DNA of 34,197 nucleotides, from positions 1 to 34,197 of the forward strand of contig USGC01000003.1 of the NCBI GenBank assembly GCA_900554095.1. The letters are read 5' to 3'. Source of the stretch: an uncultured bacterium (GTDB taxonomy: Bacteria > Cyanobacteriota > Vampirovibrionia > Gastranaerophilales > Gastranaerophilaceae). A program made the position numbers and the translations under genes. The notes under the pieces were generated by a model that was not told the origin of the DNA, ran no database searches, and worked only from the letters and a program-made list of their open reading frames with translations. Below, one piece after another: positions 26,331-33,946 of the stretch (its first letter is position 1; every line of letters starts with the position of its first letter).

Positions 26331-26375
26331 TGGTTGCGGGAGCTGGATTTGAACCAACGACCTTCGGGTTATGAG
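26331..26375 (-). other. 3' fragment of initiator tRNA-fMet: probable attachment site (island left end)
   Basis: On the minus strand the sequence runs from CTCATAACCCGAAGG (anticodon loop CAU) through GTTCAAATCC (T loop) to CTCCCGCAACCA, that is from the anticodon loop to the CCA of an initiator tRNA. The 5' half is absent: the adjoining bases (26376 onward) do not form an acceptor or D arm. Such a fragment is what a tyrosine integrase leaves at the distal end after insertion into a tRNA 3' half. By orientation the intact tRNA-fMet should lie to the right, outside the window. Confidence 0.75.
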
Positions 26376-26514
26376 GACAGCCTAGGGTAACCCAACCCCA
26401 AACGAATTTTCACGATTTGCCACGACTTGGCACTAATTTTTATGAGAATTTATCTTGTTTTACTAGGTTGATTATAATTTGTTAAACTCATGTGTTGCAG
26501 AATGTGTTGTTTAT

Positions 26515-27615
26515 TTAACTGCTTTGGATTTTTATTTGAGTGTCCAATACTTGTTTTAATTTATCTAAAACATGTTTTTTTATTTTTGTTAAATTAATAC
26601 TCTTTTGTGAAATTTGTTTTTGAACTTCCAAATCAAATTCATTATTACTATCTATAGGGATTGGTATCAAAACCGTTTTCATGATTGCAATAGTCACTCT
26701 TTTATTTTGGTCTCCAACTGCATAATTTGGTAAAATTAAATTTAAAATATAAGATAAATAATCTATATCAAGCTTTTTAATACTATCCTTTAGTACCAAT
26801 AAACCGCAATGTGTATTCAAACTAAATTTTCCTTGCCTTACAAATACAGTTCCAGCATATACTCCATCAGTAGTCCAAGTTAATACTTTTTCATTGCTAA
26901 AGTCATAATCATATGTATTAATATTTCCAATTAATCCGTTGTCTAAAGTTGCACCTGAAAAAACCGGAAAGGTGCCTTTATGATTCAATATATATTTTGT
27001 GGTATATTTAGCATTTCCTTTGTATAAATCAAACAAGGAGGTTAATTCAACTTCCTGATAAGGTATATTTTTATCATAAATATTAATTTTTGATTTTTGT
27101 AAACGTTCTTTATATATATTTAGTTCTTTTTTTATATTTTCTATTTTTGCATACTGTCTTGCAATTTCTTTTTGGTTATTTAAATCATATTTGCCATATT
27201 TATCAATAGGAATTGTTATATACAACAATTTTATCTTTTCTTTTCCAGCTTTATTATCCCAAGCAAATCCACTAGCAAAAATTACTTTTTGAACTTCATA
27301 TCTTAAAAAATTATAATCTAAAAGATTTTTATATTTTTCTTTTAAAACTAAAGGTCTACAATCATCCGTTGTCATAAATTTTGTTTGCCTATAAAATGTA
27401 TATCCAACAGAACCGTTTCTATTCCAAGTTAAACAATTTGAAAAATATTTTTTATTTTTTAAATCATCTCTTATAAACCCAATAGGAGAACCGTCTTTTT
27501 TACTACCATAAACAGGAATATCCCCTTTATTCCTAGCAATAAATTTTTCAGTAATTCCTGAATTTATAGATGGAAAATCAAAAATTTCATCAAGACATAT
27601 TTCTTTACTTAGCAT
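26515..27615 (-). CDS. restriction-modification specificity (S) subunit
   Basis: 366 residues from ATG 27615, chosen over the GTG at 27624 because AGGTG lies 6 bases before it. It overlaps the end of the methylase-nuclease gene by 11 bp. Two target-recognition domains, beginning EICLDEIFDFPSINSG and VELTSLFDLYKGNAKYT, are each followed by a helix (QKEIARQYAKIENIKKELNI; VQKQISQKSINLTKIKKHVL), the usual HsdS-like repeat of TRD plus conserved helix. Each TRD reads one half of a bipartite target. The length is close to BcgI subunit B (about 340), shorter than most type I HsdS (about 400-450). It is the last gene before the attachment site. Confidence 0.88.
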   Translation of the reverse strand: MLSKEICLDEIFDFPSINSGITEKFIARNKGDIPVYGSKKDGSPIGFIRDDLKNKKYFSNCLTWNRNGSVGYTFYRQTKFMTTDDCRPLVLKEKYKNLLDYNFLRYEVQKVIFASGFAWDNKAGKEKIKLLYITIPIDKYGKYDLNNQKEIARQYAKIENIKKELNIYKERLQKSKINIYDKNIPYQEVELTSLFDLYKGNAKYTTKYILNHKGTFPVFSGATLDNGLIGNINTYDYDFSNEKVLTWTTDGVYAGTVFVRQGKFSLNTHCGLLVLKDSIKKLDIDYLSYILNLILPNYAVGDQNKRVTIAIMKTVLIPIPIDSNNEFDLEVQKQISQKSINLTKIKKHVLDKLKQVLDTQIKIQSS

Positions 27616-29689
27616 TAGTTTCACCTGCTAAAATTTTGTTAATTGAAGAAGTTATATCTTGCAATGTTAAATAAAAATCTTCTTCACTCATTTCAGTTGA
27701 TTCGTCCTTAATACCTAATGCTTTTTTATCTTCATCTGTCCAGTCACAATCTACTAGCCAGTTTTTATTTTTAAATCTTTCAATTGGTTGAATTTTACAT
27801 CTTATGTTTTTATTAGAAAATTCATTTGGTAAAGTTATAAATTGTCGATATAATTTAGACATTTCCACTAAATCATTTTCGTCAATTTCAATTCTTTTTG
27901 CATCCCTAGTTTCACCAATTTCTGAGACTAAATATGTAAAAACAGGAGTATTCTGCATATTAGATGTTCCTTTTTTCTTTAGAGCAAGTATATAGGTTTT
28001 TTTAGGTGTTGCAAAAAAAGTTCTTGTGGGTAAAGATATGACAGCATTAAGGACACATTTATCCAAGATAGTATTTCTTAGCATTTGGTCACCTTGTCTA
28101 CATAAAACTCCATCAGGAACTACAACGAAAGCTTGTCCATTCGGTTTTAAAGAATGTATAATCCATTCTAAAGCTAAACCTTCTAGTCCATTTCCCATTG
28201 AAGGATACAAGCCTTCTAAACCTTGATCAATAATAGCTTTTTTTATAGATGATACACCGTTTGTAACATATGGGGGATTTGTTAAAATTAAATCAAAATA
28301 GTCTTTATGAATATCCTTTGCAAATGTACCTAAATTATTAGTTTTAAGTAAATGAAAAACTTTATTAAATACTGATTTAGAATACTCTGCTACATCATCC
28401 TTATATTCTTTAATTAAATCAGCAAAGTAAATTAACATATTTGCCTTTGCTAATATGATTGTTCTTTCATCATCTTTTTCATCAGTTCCTTTATCATAAC
28501 CAATAAGTTCTATGTTTGGAGTTATTTTTCCATTTATTGGGATATAATTTTCTTTTAACTTTGGAATTTGATTGAGTAATTCTAAAATAAAACCACCTAC
28601 ACCACAAAATGGATCGCATATTTTGGCAGTTTCAGGAATCTCATTTGGATTAATCATATTTATTATCGAAACTACAACATTTCTTGGTGTAAAGTATTGT
28701 CCTAATGCAGAGATACCGGCTGACTGTCTTAAGAAACTTTCATAAAGCTTAGTTTTAAACTGTTTATCTATATTTTTAAATGAACCAAATTCATTTTCAT
28801 AATTTGCAAATTCTTTAAGTACTTCTGCAAATAAATCCGCTTGTGATAAATTTGGATTGCCAGTTTCATTTACAAAGATTGTACCATTAAAAATAGTTGT
28901 ACCATCAATATCACTAGGTGGAAATTTTTCTTTTTTTATTATTGTTCGTATCGGATTTGCATATGATTGTAGTGCTAATCTAGGATTTTTAATACTAAGG
29001 TCATAAATATGCGAGAAACTCAACGTGCCTTCTAAAATACCCAAATCTGATAAAAATTTAAATATAAAAATTTCAACAACATTATAAAGACATTTTTCAG
29101 GTTCTTTGCCTGTATTAATCCATATTTTTTGCCATACTTTATTTGCTAAATTTTGAGGATTTAAAACTTTTTCTGGCATAATAACAGCATTTTCGTCTAT
29201 GGCTTCAAATTTTTCTATTAATTGCGCTATTTTTGAACCAATTTCCTTAGATATTGTTTTATTAGTTATGTCTTTGATGTATAAACTTTCCTTTATGAAA
29301 TCTCCATTAGTATTTTTTATAATATTTTCATTTGAATCAAACCAATAATAATTTGTTCCATCAGAAGCGCAAAGAATATTACATTTTAGAATTTTTGCCA
29401 ATTTGAAATACCAAGAAGAAAGGATTTCTTTTGCTTCCGATTCATCTTTTATTTCTCCAGTTTTTTTATATTCAACTAGAATTTTTACTGAATTTTTTCC
29501 CTTTAATACGAGTCCATCAGGTTTATTTTTAGAATAACCATTATAATTTTTTGAAGGAAGTATTCCAGCTCTTTTTAATTGAGAAACATTCGTTGCACCT
29601 ATTTTTATGTAGTGATAATCATCACATATTGAAAAGTCGTAGCCTCCACAATTTAGTTCTTCGCTTGTTTCATTATATTTATATGACAT
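27605..29689 (-). CDS. adenine-N6 methylase with N-terminal PD-(D/E)XK nuclease-like domain (BcgI A-like)
   Basis: 694 residues; AAGGAT precedes the ATG. Residues 1-125 include KPDGLVLKG and ILVEYKKTG: Asp58, Glu73, Lys75, spaced as in PD-(D/E)XK nucleases of the HSDR_N type. Residues ~175-330 form the helical N-terminal part of HsdM-like methylases; QYFTPRNVV, motif I DPFCGVGGF (359-367) and motif IV NPPY (471-474) mark an N6-adenine methylase. No hsdR helicase gene is present. A fused cutting and methylating subunit plus a separate S subunit is the layout of BcgI-like type IIB systems, which cut on both sides of the target. The alternative, a type I M subunit with an unrelated N-terminus, is less likely. 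Confidence 0.8.
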   Translation of the reverse strand: MSYKYNETSEELNCGGYDFSICDDYHYIKIGATNVSQLKRAGILPSKNYNGYSKNKPDGLVLKGKNSVKILVEYKKTGEIKDESEAKEILSSWYFKLAKILKCNILCASDGTNYYWFDSNENIIKNTNGDFIKESLYIKDITNKTISKEIGSKIAQLIEKFEAIDENAVIMPEKVLNPQNLANKVWQKIWINTGKEPEKCLYNVVEIFIFKFLSDLGILEGTLSFSHIYDLSIKNPRLALQSYANPIRTIIKKEKFPPSDIDGTTIFNGTIFVNETGNPNLSQADLFAEVLKEFANYENEFGSFKNIDKQFKTKLYESFLRQSAGISALGQYFTPRNVVVSIINMINPNEIPETAKICDPFCGVGGFILELLNQIPKLKENYIPINGKITPNIELIGYDKGTDEKDDERTIILAKANMLIYFADLIKEYKDDVAEYSKSVFNKVFHLLKTNNLGTFAKDIHKDYFDLILTNPPYVTNGVSSIKKAIIDQGLEGLYPSMGNGLEGLALEWIIHSLKPNGQAFVVVPDGVLCRQGDQMLRNTILDKCVLNAVISLPTRTFFATPKKTYILALKKKGTSNMQNTPVFTYLVSEIGETRDAKRIEIDENDLVEMSKLYRQFITLPNEFSNKNIRCKIQPIERFKNKNWLVDCDWTDEDKKALGIKDESTEMSEEDFYLTLQDITSSINKILAGETNAK

Positions 29690-29761
29690 TCTTATCCTTT
29701 ACAATATAAAAGTACATAATTTAAATAACGGCAAAAGTCTAACTTTCAATACTCCAAAATT

Positions 29762-29789
29762 ATTATATCATCTATATGTAGTAATACAA
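29762..29789 (-). promoter_or_regulatory. candidate promoter of the restriction-modification operon
   Basis: TTGTAT (29784-29789, minus strand), 16 bp, TATAAT (29762-29767), with a ~65-base leader to the ATG at 29689. Confidence 0.45.
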
Positions 29790-29811
29790 ATACTCAATAT
29801 TTCTTTATATT

Positions 29812-31002
29812 TTATTGATATATCTCCTCCATTTTCTCCAATTCTTGCTCTGCAAAATCAGGGATTACATGCCCGTAGATGTCCAAAGTTATTTGAATAC
29901 TTGCATGTCTAAGTAATCTTGATACTACTATTGGTTTTATTCCGCTTTCTAGGGCTCTTGTTGCAAAAGTATGTCTCATTGCGTGGACATTCCTGTGTTT
30001 GATTTCTAATTTATCTTGTATTCTGCTGAATGCGTCTAAAAATGTTCCTGTATCTGTAAAATATCCGTCTTGTCTAGGAAATACTAAATTTAGCTTAGTA
30101 TAATAATCTTGCCTGAGTTTCCGTTTTATAGTATCTTGTCGCAATTTATATTCCGTTAAATCATTCATCAATGGTTGCATAACTTTTATTACTCTGTTTA
30201 ATGTTTCAGTTTTTGTATTATAAACAAAGCCTAAAACCGTTTTAGTTTGGGCGTTTCTACTGAAATTCTTATTCCTTTGTACTTGCTTATTTATTCTTAC
30301 TGTATTTTTATAAAAATCTACACAATCCCATGTTAAACCTAACAACTCACCCGCCCTTAAGCCTGTATAAAAATCAAACTTAATCGCCATACCGTAATAA
30401 TGATTTGGGCATTCGTCTATAATCTTTTTTTGTTCTTCTCTTGTAAATACTTCAACTTCTTTTTTACCTTCACGTTTTAATTTTACTGTTAATAATGGAT
30501 TTCGAATAAGCTCCCCTCTTTTTAATGCGTAATTTATACAACTGCTTATGACTAAATGGATATTTTCTACAGTTTTATTAGATAATCCGGCTTTACCGTT
30601 TAACTTGCCGTCATTGTAAAGAAATCTATAAAATTATTTGATGTCATCACTACTTAAGTTTGCAAAAGTAATATCCCCAAGAAATGGTTTTATATGCCTT
30701 CTGATAATCATTTCATAACTTTGACTTGTTGATTCTCTTAAATCATATATTACATTGTTATAAAACCATTTGTCGAAATATTCCCCTACCTTGATACTCT
30801 TTGAACTAATATCAATGCTGGCATGATGTTTTTGTATTAAGTCTTTTAGTAATAATCTTACTTCCCGTTCTGAATTACCAGTACAAGATTTGAATTTGCG
30901 ATTACCTTTTGCATCGTAACCTATTTCAAATTTACCCTTCCATTTTCCGCTACGAGTGTCTTTATAAATACAGCCTTCGCCGTTACTTCTTCTTTTTGCC
31001 AT
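29812..31002 (-). pseudogene. int: tyrosine integrase interrupted by one in-frame TAA codon
   Basis: A single 397-codon frame from ATG 31002 (AGGAGG 7 bases upstream). Codon 123 is TAA (30634-30636), reading DDIK-stop-FYRFLYNDGK, and the frame then stays open to 29812. N-terminal: Tn916-type DNA-binding region NGEGCIYKDTRSGKWKGKFE, then a SAM-like core-binding domain. The catalytic domain is whole: TGLRAGELLG (Arg), HAMRHTFATRA (His, Arg), LLRHASIQ (His) and DIYGHV (Tyr). One base change (for example CAA to TAA) explains the break. Either the integrase is dead, or the stop is read through, or the base is a sequencing error. Confidence 0.8.
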
Positions 31003-31587
31003 TATGCGACCTCCTTTTCTGCTTTCACAAAATTGTAAAAAGTATTTGTTTTCAACTTCAACAATTCGCAAGCCTTTTTAGCAGTGATTTTGCGGCAAGA
31101 CCAATCGCTATAAACTTCTTGCCAATTATCAGGCTTTTGAATTTTTCTTTCTACCCTTATATTTGCCTTCTTTTTTCGCAACTGCTATACCGTCTTTTTG
31201 TCTTTCTAAAAGATTTGCTCGCTCAAATTCATAAATTGCACCAAGCATTGTAACCATAAGTTTACCTGCAGGCGTGCTTGTATCAAGTTTTTCTTTTATA
31301 CTTATGAGTTTTACTTTTTTAATTTCAAGAATATCAATGATATTGAGTAAATCTTTTGTACTTCTTGCAAGTCTTGAAAAATCTTTGACGTAAACCGTGT
31401 CGCCCTCTCTAACATAATCAAGCATATTTTGGAGTTCTGGGCGGTTGGTGTCTTTGGCACTTCGTTTTTCTGTAAAAACTTTGGCAAATTCTAAATCTTT
31501 CATTGCTTCCATTTGGCTTTCGTAGTTTTGTTCTTCTGTACTTACTCTGATGTAAGCAATATTTTGAACTTTCTTTTCTTCTTCCAT
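31002..31587 (-). pseudogene. serine recombinase (resolvase family) with a one-base frameshift
   Basis: Start ATG 31587, with AGGAGG 5 bases upstream. Catalytic domain complete: AYIRVSTEEQNYESQ (nucleophile Ser), FTEKRSAKDTNRPEL, DFSRLARSTKDLL and FERANLLERQKDGIA. The frame stops at 31129 just after KYKGRKK, where the DNA-binding part should follow. Removing one A from the A5 run (31142-31146) restores KPDNWQEVYSDWSCR and an HTH, ITAKKACELLKLKTNTFYNF, ending in TAATG that overlaps the integrase ATG. Restored length 194 residues, normal for resolvases. So the gene appears broken by an A insertion, or is subject to slippage. Confidence 0.8.
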
Positions 31588-31716
31588 TTTTACCTCCTTT
31601 GGACTTTTCATTATTGGATATTGATGTTTGATTGTAAAGACTTCCGCAAATATTTATTGGGAAATTAAAAAATTAACCCTAAACAAATACATTTCAAACG
31701 GTTTAAAAATGTTGTT

Positions 31717-32076
31717 TTAGACCATAACAGATTCCGTATTTTTAATTTTTTCATTTAGAGATTTATCTTTATTGTTATTTTCATTTGCTTTTTTATAAAA
31801 ACCTAATGCTGATTTGTAGTCTTTTTGTTCAAAATTTTTGTCACCAAGATTTATGTAATAATGATAGTTTACATCTTGCAGCAGTATTTCGCTATCTTTG
31901 TAACTACCAAGTTCTTCAAGTTTATTTTTTGCAGAACTCCAATTCTCTGCTGTTATTTCATTTTTGATTTCTGTGTATAAAGTACTTTTATGGTGACTTG
32001 CAGATAGCAAACTCCCAAAAACTACAACTATTAGAATAAATGCTATAATCATACTAATTTTTGTTTCTTGTGTCAT
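31717..32076 (-). CDS. small membrane-anchored TPR-like protein
   Basis: 119 residues; AGGAG precedes the ATG. One N-terminal membrane helix (about 8-26, MIIAFILIVVVFGSLLSAS) followed by two helix pairs resembling tetratricopeptide units: NWSSAKNKLEELGSYKDSE and FEQKDYKSALGFYKKANENN. TPR repeats usually bind other proteins; the partner is unknown. It lies upstream of the recombinase pair on the same strand with a ~130 bp gap. It could be cargo of the island or part of its maintenance functions. Confidence 0.65.
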   Translation of the reverse strand: MTQETKISMIIAFILIVVVFGSLLSASHHKSTLYTEIKNEITAENWSSAKNKLEELGSYKDSEILLQDVNYHYYINLGDKNFEQKDYKSALGFYKKANENNNKDKSLNEKIKNTESVMV

Positions 32077-32213
32077 AAATTTCTCCTATTTTTTCTAATG
32101 TTTTTGCTGATAATTTCATACTTACCTCATAAAAAGTTACATTTTTACAGATACAATTCATTTGCTCGAAACACAATAATAGCAAGCAAAATAAAATTAT
32201 ATATAAATTATAA

Positions 32214-32277
32214 TACCTATATTTAATTATGTAAATAAATTATTAAATTATATAATTTGTAGTACCTAAATTTAATT
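32214..32277 (+). repeat. two direct repeats and a palindrome upstream of the MerR-type gene
   Basis: TACCTATATTTAATT (32214-32228) and TACCTAAATTTAATT (32263-32277) differ at one of 15 bases and are 49 bp apart. Between them lies a perfect 14 bp palindrome, AAATTATATAATTT (32245-32258). They occupy the divergent spacer between the TPR-like and MerR-type genes and could be regulator-binding sites; the region's AT-richness makes chance similarity possible. Confidence 0.45.
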
Positions 32278-32316
32278 GTAATTAACAAAGAATTATAATT
32301 GAAAACGAGGTAGATT

Positions 32317-32664
32317 ATGCAACACATACAAGCTAACGAACCATTTTACCAAATAAGCCAGGCGGCTAAATTATTAGGTATTACAAGTGATAGGTTAAGA
32401 ACTTACGAAGAAGAAGGTTTAATTAAACCTTTTAGAACAAAACATTCTAAAGATGGGAAAAGATTATTCAGTCAAAATGATATTGAATGGTTAACAATGA
32501 TTAGAGATTTAATAAAATTAGGCGTTTCTATACCGACTATCAGAATATTATTAATTGCAAAATTCCCTACTAATAATCTCACACTTAAAGAAAAAGATTT
32601 AGAAATTATTGAACTATTAAAAAAATTAAAATCTCATGCGGTTTATTCTAGCATTTTTAAATAA
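32317..32664 (+). CDS. MerR-family transcriptional regulator
   Basis: 115 residues with GAGGT about 7 bases before the ATG. The MerR winged helix-turn-helix is clear: FYQISQAAKLLGITSDRLRT, YEEEGLIKPFRT, KRLFSQNDIEWLTMIRDLIK and LGVSIPTIRILL. There is no long coiled coil or C-terminal ligand domain, and no Cys, so it is not a metal sensor; the size and EEGLIKP pattern fit the HspR-like or phage/ICE regulators. In the island it may control the TPR-recombinase unit, transcribed divergently, or the downstream ncRNA/Abi region. Confidence 0.85.
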   Translation: MQHIQANEPFYQISQAAKLLGITSDRLRTYEEEGLIKPFRTKHSKDGKRLFSQNDIEWLTMIRDLIKLGVSIPTIRILLIAKFPTNNLTLKEKDLEIIELLKKLKSHAVYSSIFK

Positions 32665-32688
32665 AGTAAAGATAATTATTAAATAGGG

Positions 32689-32717
32689 TTGAAATTTTTA
32701 GCAAAATAGTGTATACT
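32689..32717 (+). promoter_or_regulatory. near-consensus promoter driving the candidate ncRNA
   Basis: TTGAAA (32689-32694), 17 bp, TATACT (32712-32717). Expected start near 32723-32725. No start codon with a ribosome site follows. Confidence 0.65.
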
Positions 32718-32722
32718 ATAAG

Positions 32723-32851
32723 TGTATAGTCCTAGACGATGTACCACTTTGGTGGAGTTGCTAGGGCTTTTGCTTTGCGTACGGCGAGCAGAGGGCGAAC
32801 GGTCAAGGCGTTGAGCCTTGCCGGTAGACCCGTTTAATGCGAGCCGGCAAG
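32723..32851 (+). ncRNA. candidate structured ncRNA adjacent to the Abi/HEPN gene
   Basis: About 130 bp of markedly GC-rich, non-coding sequence within very AT-rich DNA. Predicted stems: AGTCCTAG/CTAGGGCT (32728-32735 with 32761-32768, 8 bp with one G-U) enclosing CCAC/GTGG (32744-32747 with 32752-32755); CAAGGC/GCCTTG (32804-32809 with 32815-32820); and CTTGCCGG/CCGGCAAG (32817-32824 with 32844-32851), which competes with the previous stem. The 3' part is antisense to the last codons of the Abi gene. Abi_2/AbiF-type proteins are known to have associated structured RNAs; whether this belongs to that class was not tested. The 3' end is uncertain. Confidence 0.6.
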
Positions 32852-33517
32852 AATTACATCTTTAAATCTGAAAGAAGTTTCAAATATTTCTGCATAATCT
32901 TTTGATAAAGAATACAAAACCTTATGCATTTTATCGTAGCAATTTTCAATACCATTTTTATTATTTATTATTATTTCATGGTGAAATATGCGGTTTCTTA
33001 ATCTTAAAATTTCTTTTAATTCAGGAAACATTACTTTTGTTTTATCCCAAGTTGGACTATTGAAGTAATTGTCAAAATCGGGAAATACATTACTGAAGAA
33101 ATTCTGCTTATCCCATAAACTGTTTTTATATGATTTCTTACAAAGATTTACCCAAAAGCCAAAAGTTAACTCCGCAATTATTGCACCCGTTGATGGTGTA
33201 CTATGCTTTCTTTTTAACTTTTTATATGCTTCTAATAAAATATTTCTTTCATTCTCTGAAAGAATATTTTGATTATTTATTTCTTCCAATAACCAATTTT
33301 CGCCTTTTAAAATCGCAACAGCATTATATAATCTGTTTCTTAAAGCTACTTCCAAAGCTGCAATAACAGGATAAAAACTTTCAGAAACCTGAACATTATA
33401 AATATATCTGCTTAAAATCAAGTCTATACTGTCATTATCATCATATTTGTACGAGGATAACCTATCAACACTGATATTTTCTGTAATTTTTGAAATATCT
33501 TTGTCTATAAATTTCAT
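32834..33517 (-). CDS. Abi-family (HEPN-motif) abortive infection-like protein
   Basis: 227 residues. Conserved blocks of the Abi_2/Abi-like family: SFYPVIAALEVALRNRLYNA near the N-terminus, IIAELTFGFWVNLCKK in the middle and MFPELKEILRLRNRIFHHEI near the C-terminus. The last contains the HEPN RNase motif R-x4-H (Arg174 to His179). Members act in abortive infection or as toxins by cutting RNA. The expected partner here is the structured RNA just beyond its 3' end. An extended -10 (TGC-TATAAT) 6 bp before the ATG suggests a leaderless transcript. Some databases mislabel relatives as CAAX proteases; nothing here supports that. Confidence 0.8.
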   Translation of the reverse strand: MKFIDKDISKITENISVDRLSSYKYDDNDSIDLILSRYIYNVQVSESFYPVIAALEVALRNRLYNAVAILKGENWLLEEINNQNILSENERNILLEAYKKLKRKHSTPSTGAIIAELTFGFWVNLCKKSYKNSLWDKQNFFSNVFPDFDNYFNSPTWDKTKVMFPELKEILRLRNRIFHHEIIINNKNGIENCYDKMHKVLYSLSKDYAEIFETSFRFKDVILAGSH

Positions 33518-33523
33518 GCCTTA

Positions 33524-33532
33524 ATTATAGCA
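33524..33532 (-). promoter_or_regulatory. extended -10 of the Abi gene, probable leaderless transcript
   Basis: TGC-TATAAT (33524-33532, minus strand), 6 bp to the ATG at 33517. Confidence 0.5.
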
Positions 33533-33811
33533 TAGATATTTGGTTTAATATGTTTAGAGATAACTCTTTATACCTCTCCGCCTGTAAACATTTCATCATT
33601 CGCCGAGAAATGCTCTCATTTGAAATTATTTTGGTTTCGGTTATTAGCACCGAGAAAAATTTCACAGCCGAAAACTTATTTACACGACCAAGAAACAACA
33701 TGAGACAATGAGAGGGGCTGTATGGGGTGGTTATTTTAAATTGTTACATTACTTATTCAATTTCACGAATTTTGTTATAAGTTTTTAATTCAAATTATTC
33801 TTGTAAAAGGA

Positions 33812-33851
33812 CACATGGTTTGATTATTTGTTCCACATGGTTTGATTATTT
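33812..33851 (+). repeat. 18 bp tandem direct repeat in a 430 bp non-coding gap
   Basis: CACATGGTTTGATTATTT occurs at 33812-33829 and again, identically, at 33834-33851 (22 bp period). The surrounding gap 33530-33946 has no convincing gene. The repeat could be a regulator site for the CsoR-family operon or a recombination/replication element. Confidence 0.6.
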
Positions 33852-33946
33852 TGGGCAACATAAATTTGAAATATTAAATAAATGAGCAAATTTGCAATTT
33901 TAAGAATATAAAGTTACTGTCATAAAAACAAATTAAAATATATAAG

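Noticed and set aside
26331..26420. Complete tRNA gene on the minus strand
   Set aside because: The 3' half matches initiator tRNA, but the bases that should form the acceptor 5' strand, D arm and upper anticodon stem do not pair.
26515..29689. Type I restriction system with a lost hsdR
   Set aside because: The methylase subunit has its own nuclease-like domain and is about 160 residues longer than a typical HsdM, so a missing R subunit need not be assumed.
30634..30636. Stop codon reassignment (TAA as sense)
   Set aside because: TAA ends many genes here (for example 2337, 4658, 11053), so a genome-wide recoding is excluded; a point mutation is simpler.
32723..32851. Integron attC site or group II intron fragment
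   Set aside because: No core GTTRRRY/RYYYAAC pair, no domain V-like hairpin, and no integron integrase or reverse transcriptase nearby.
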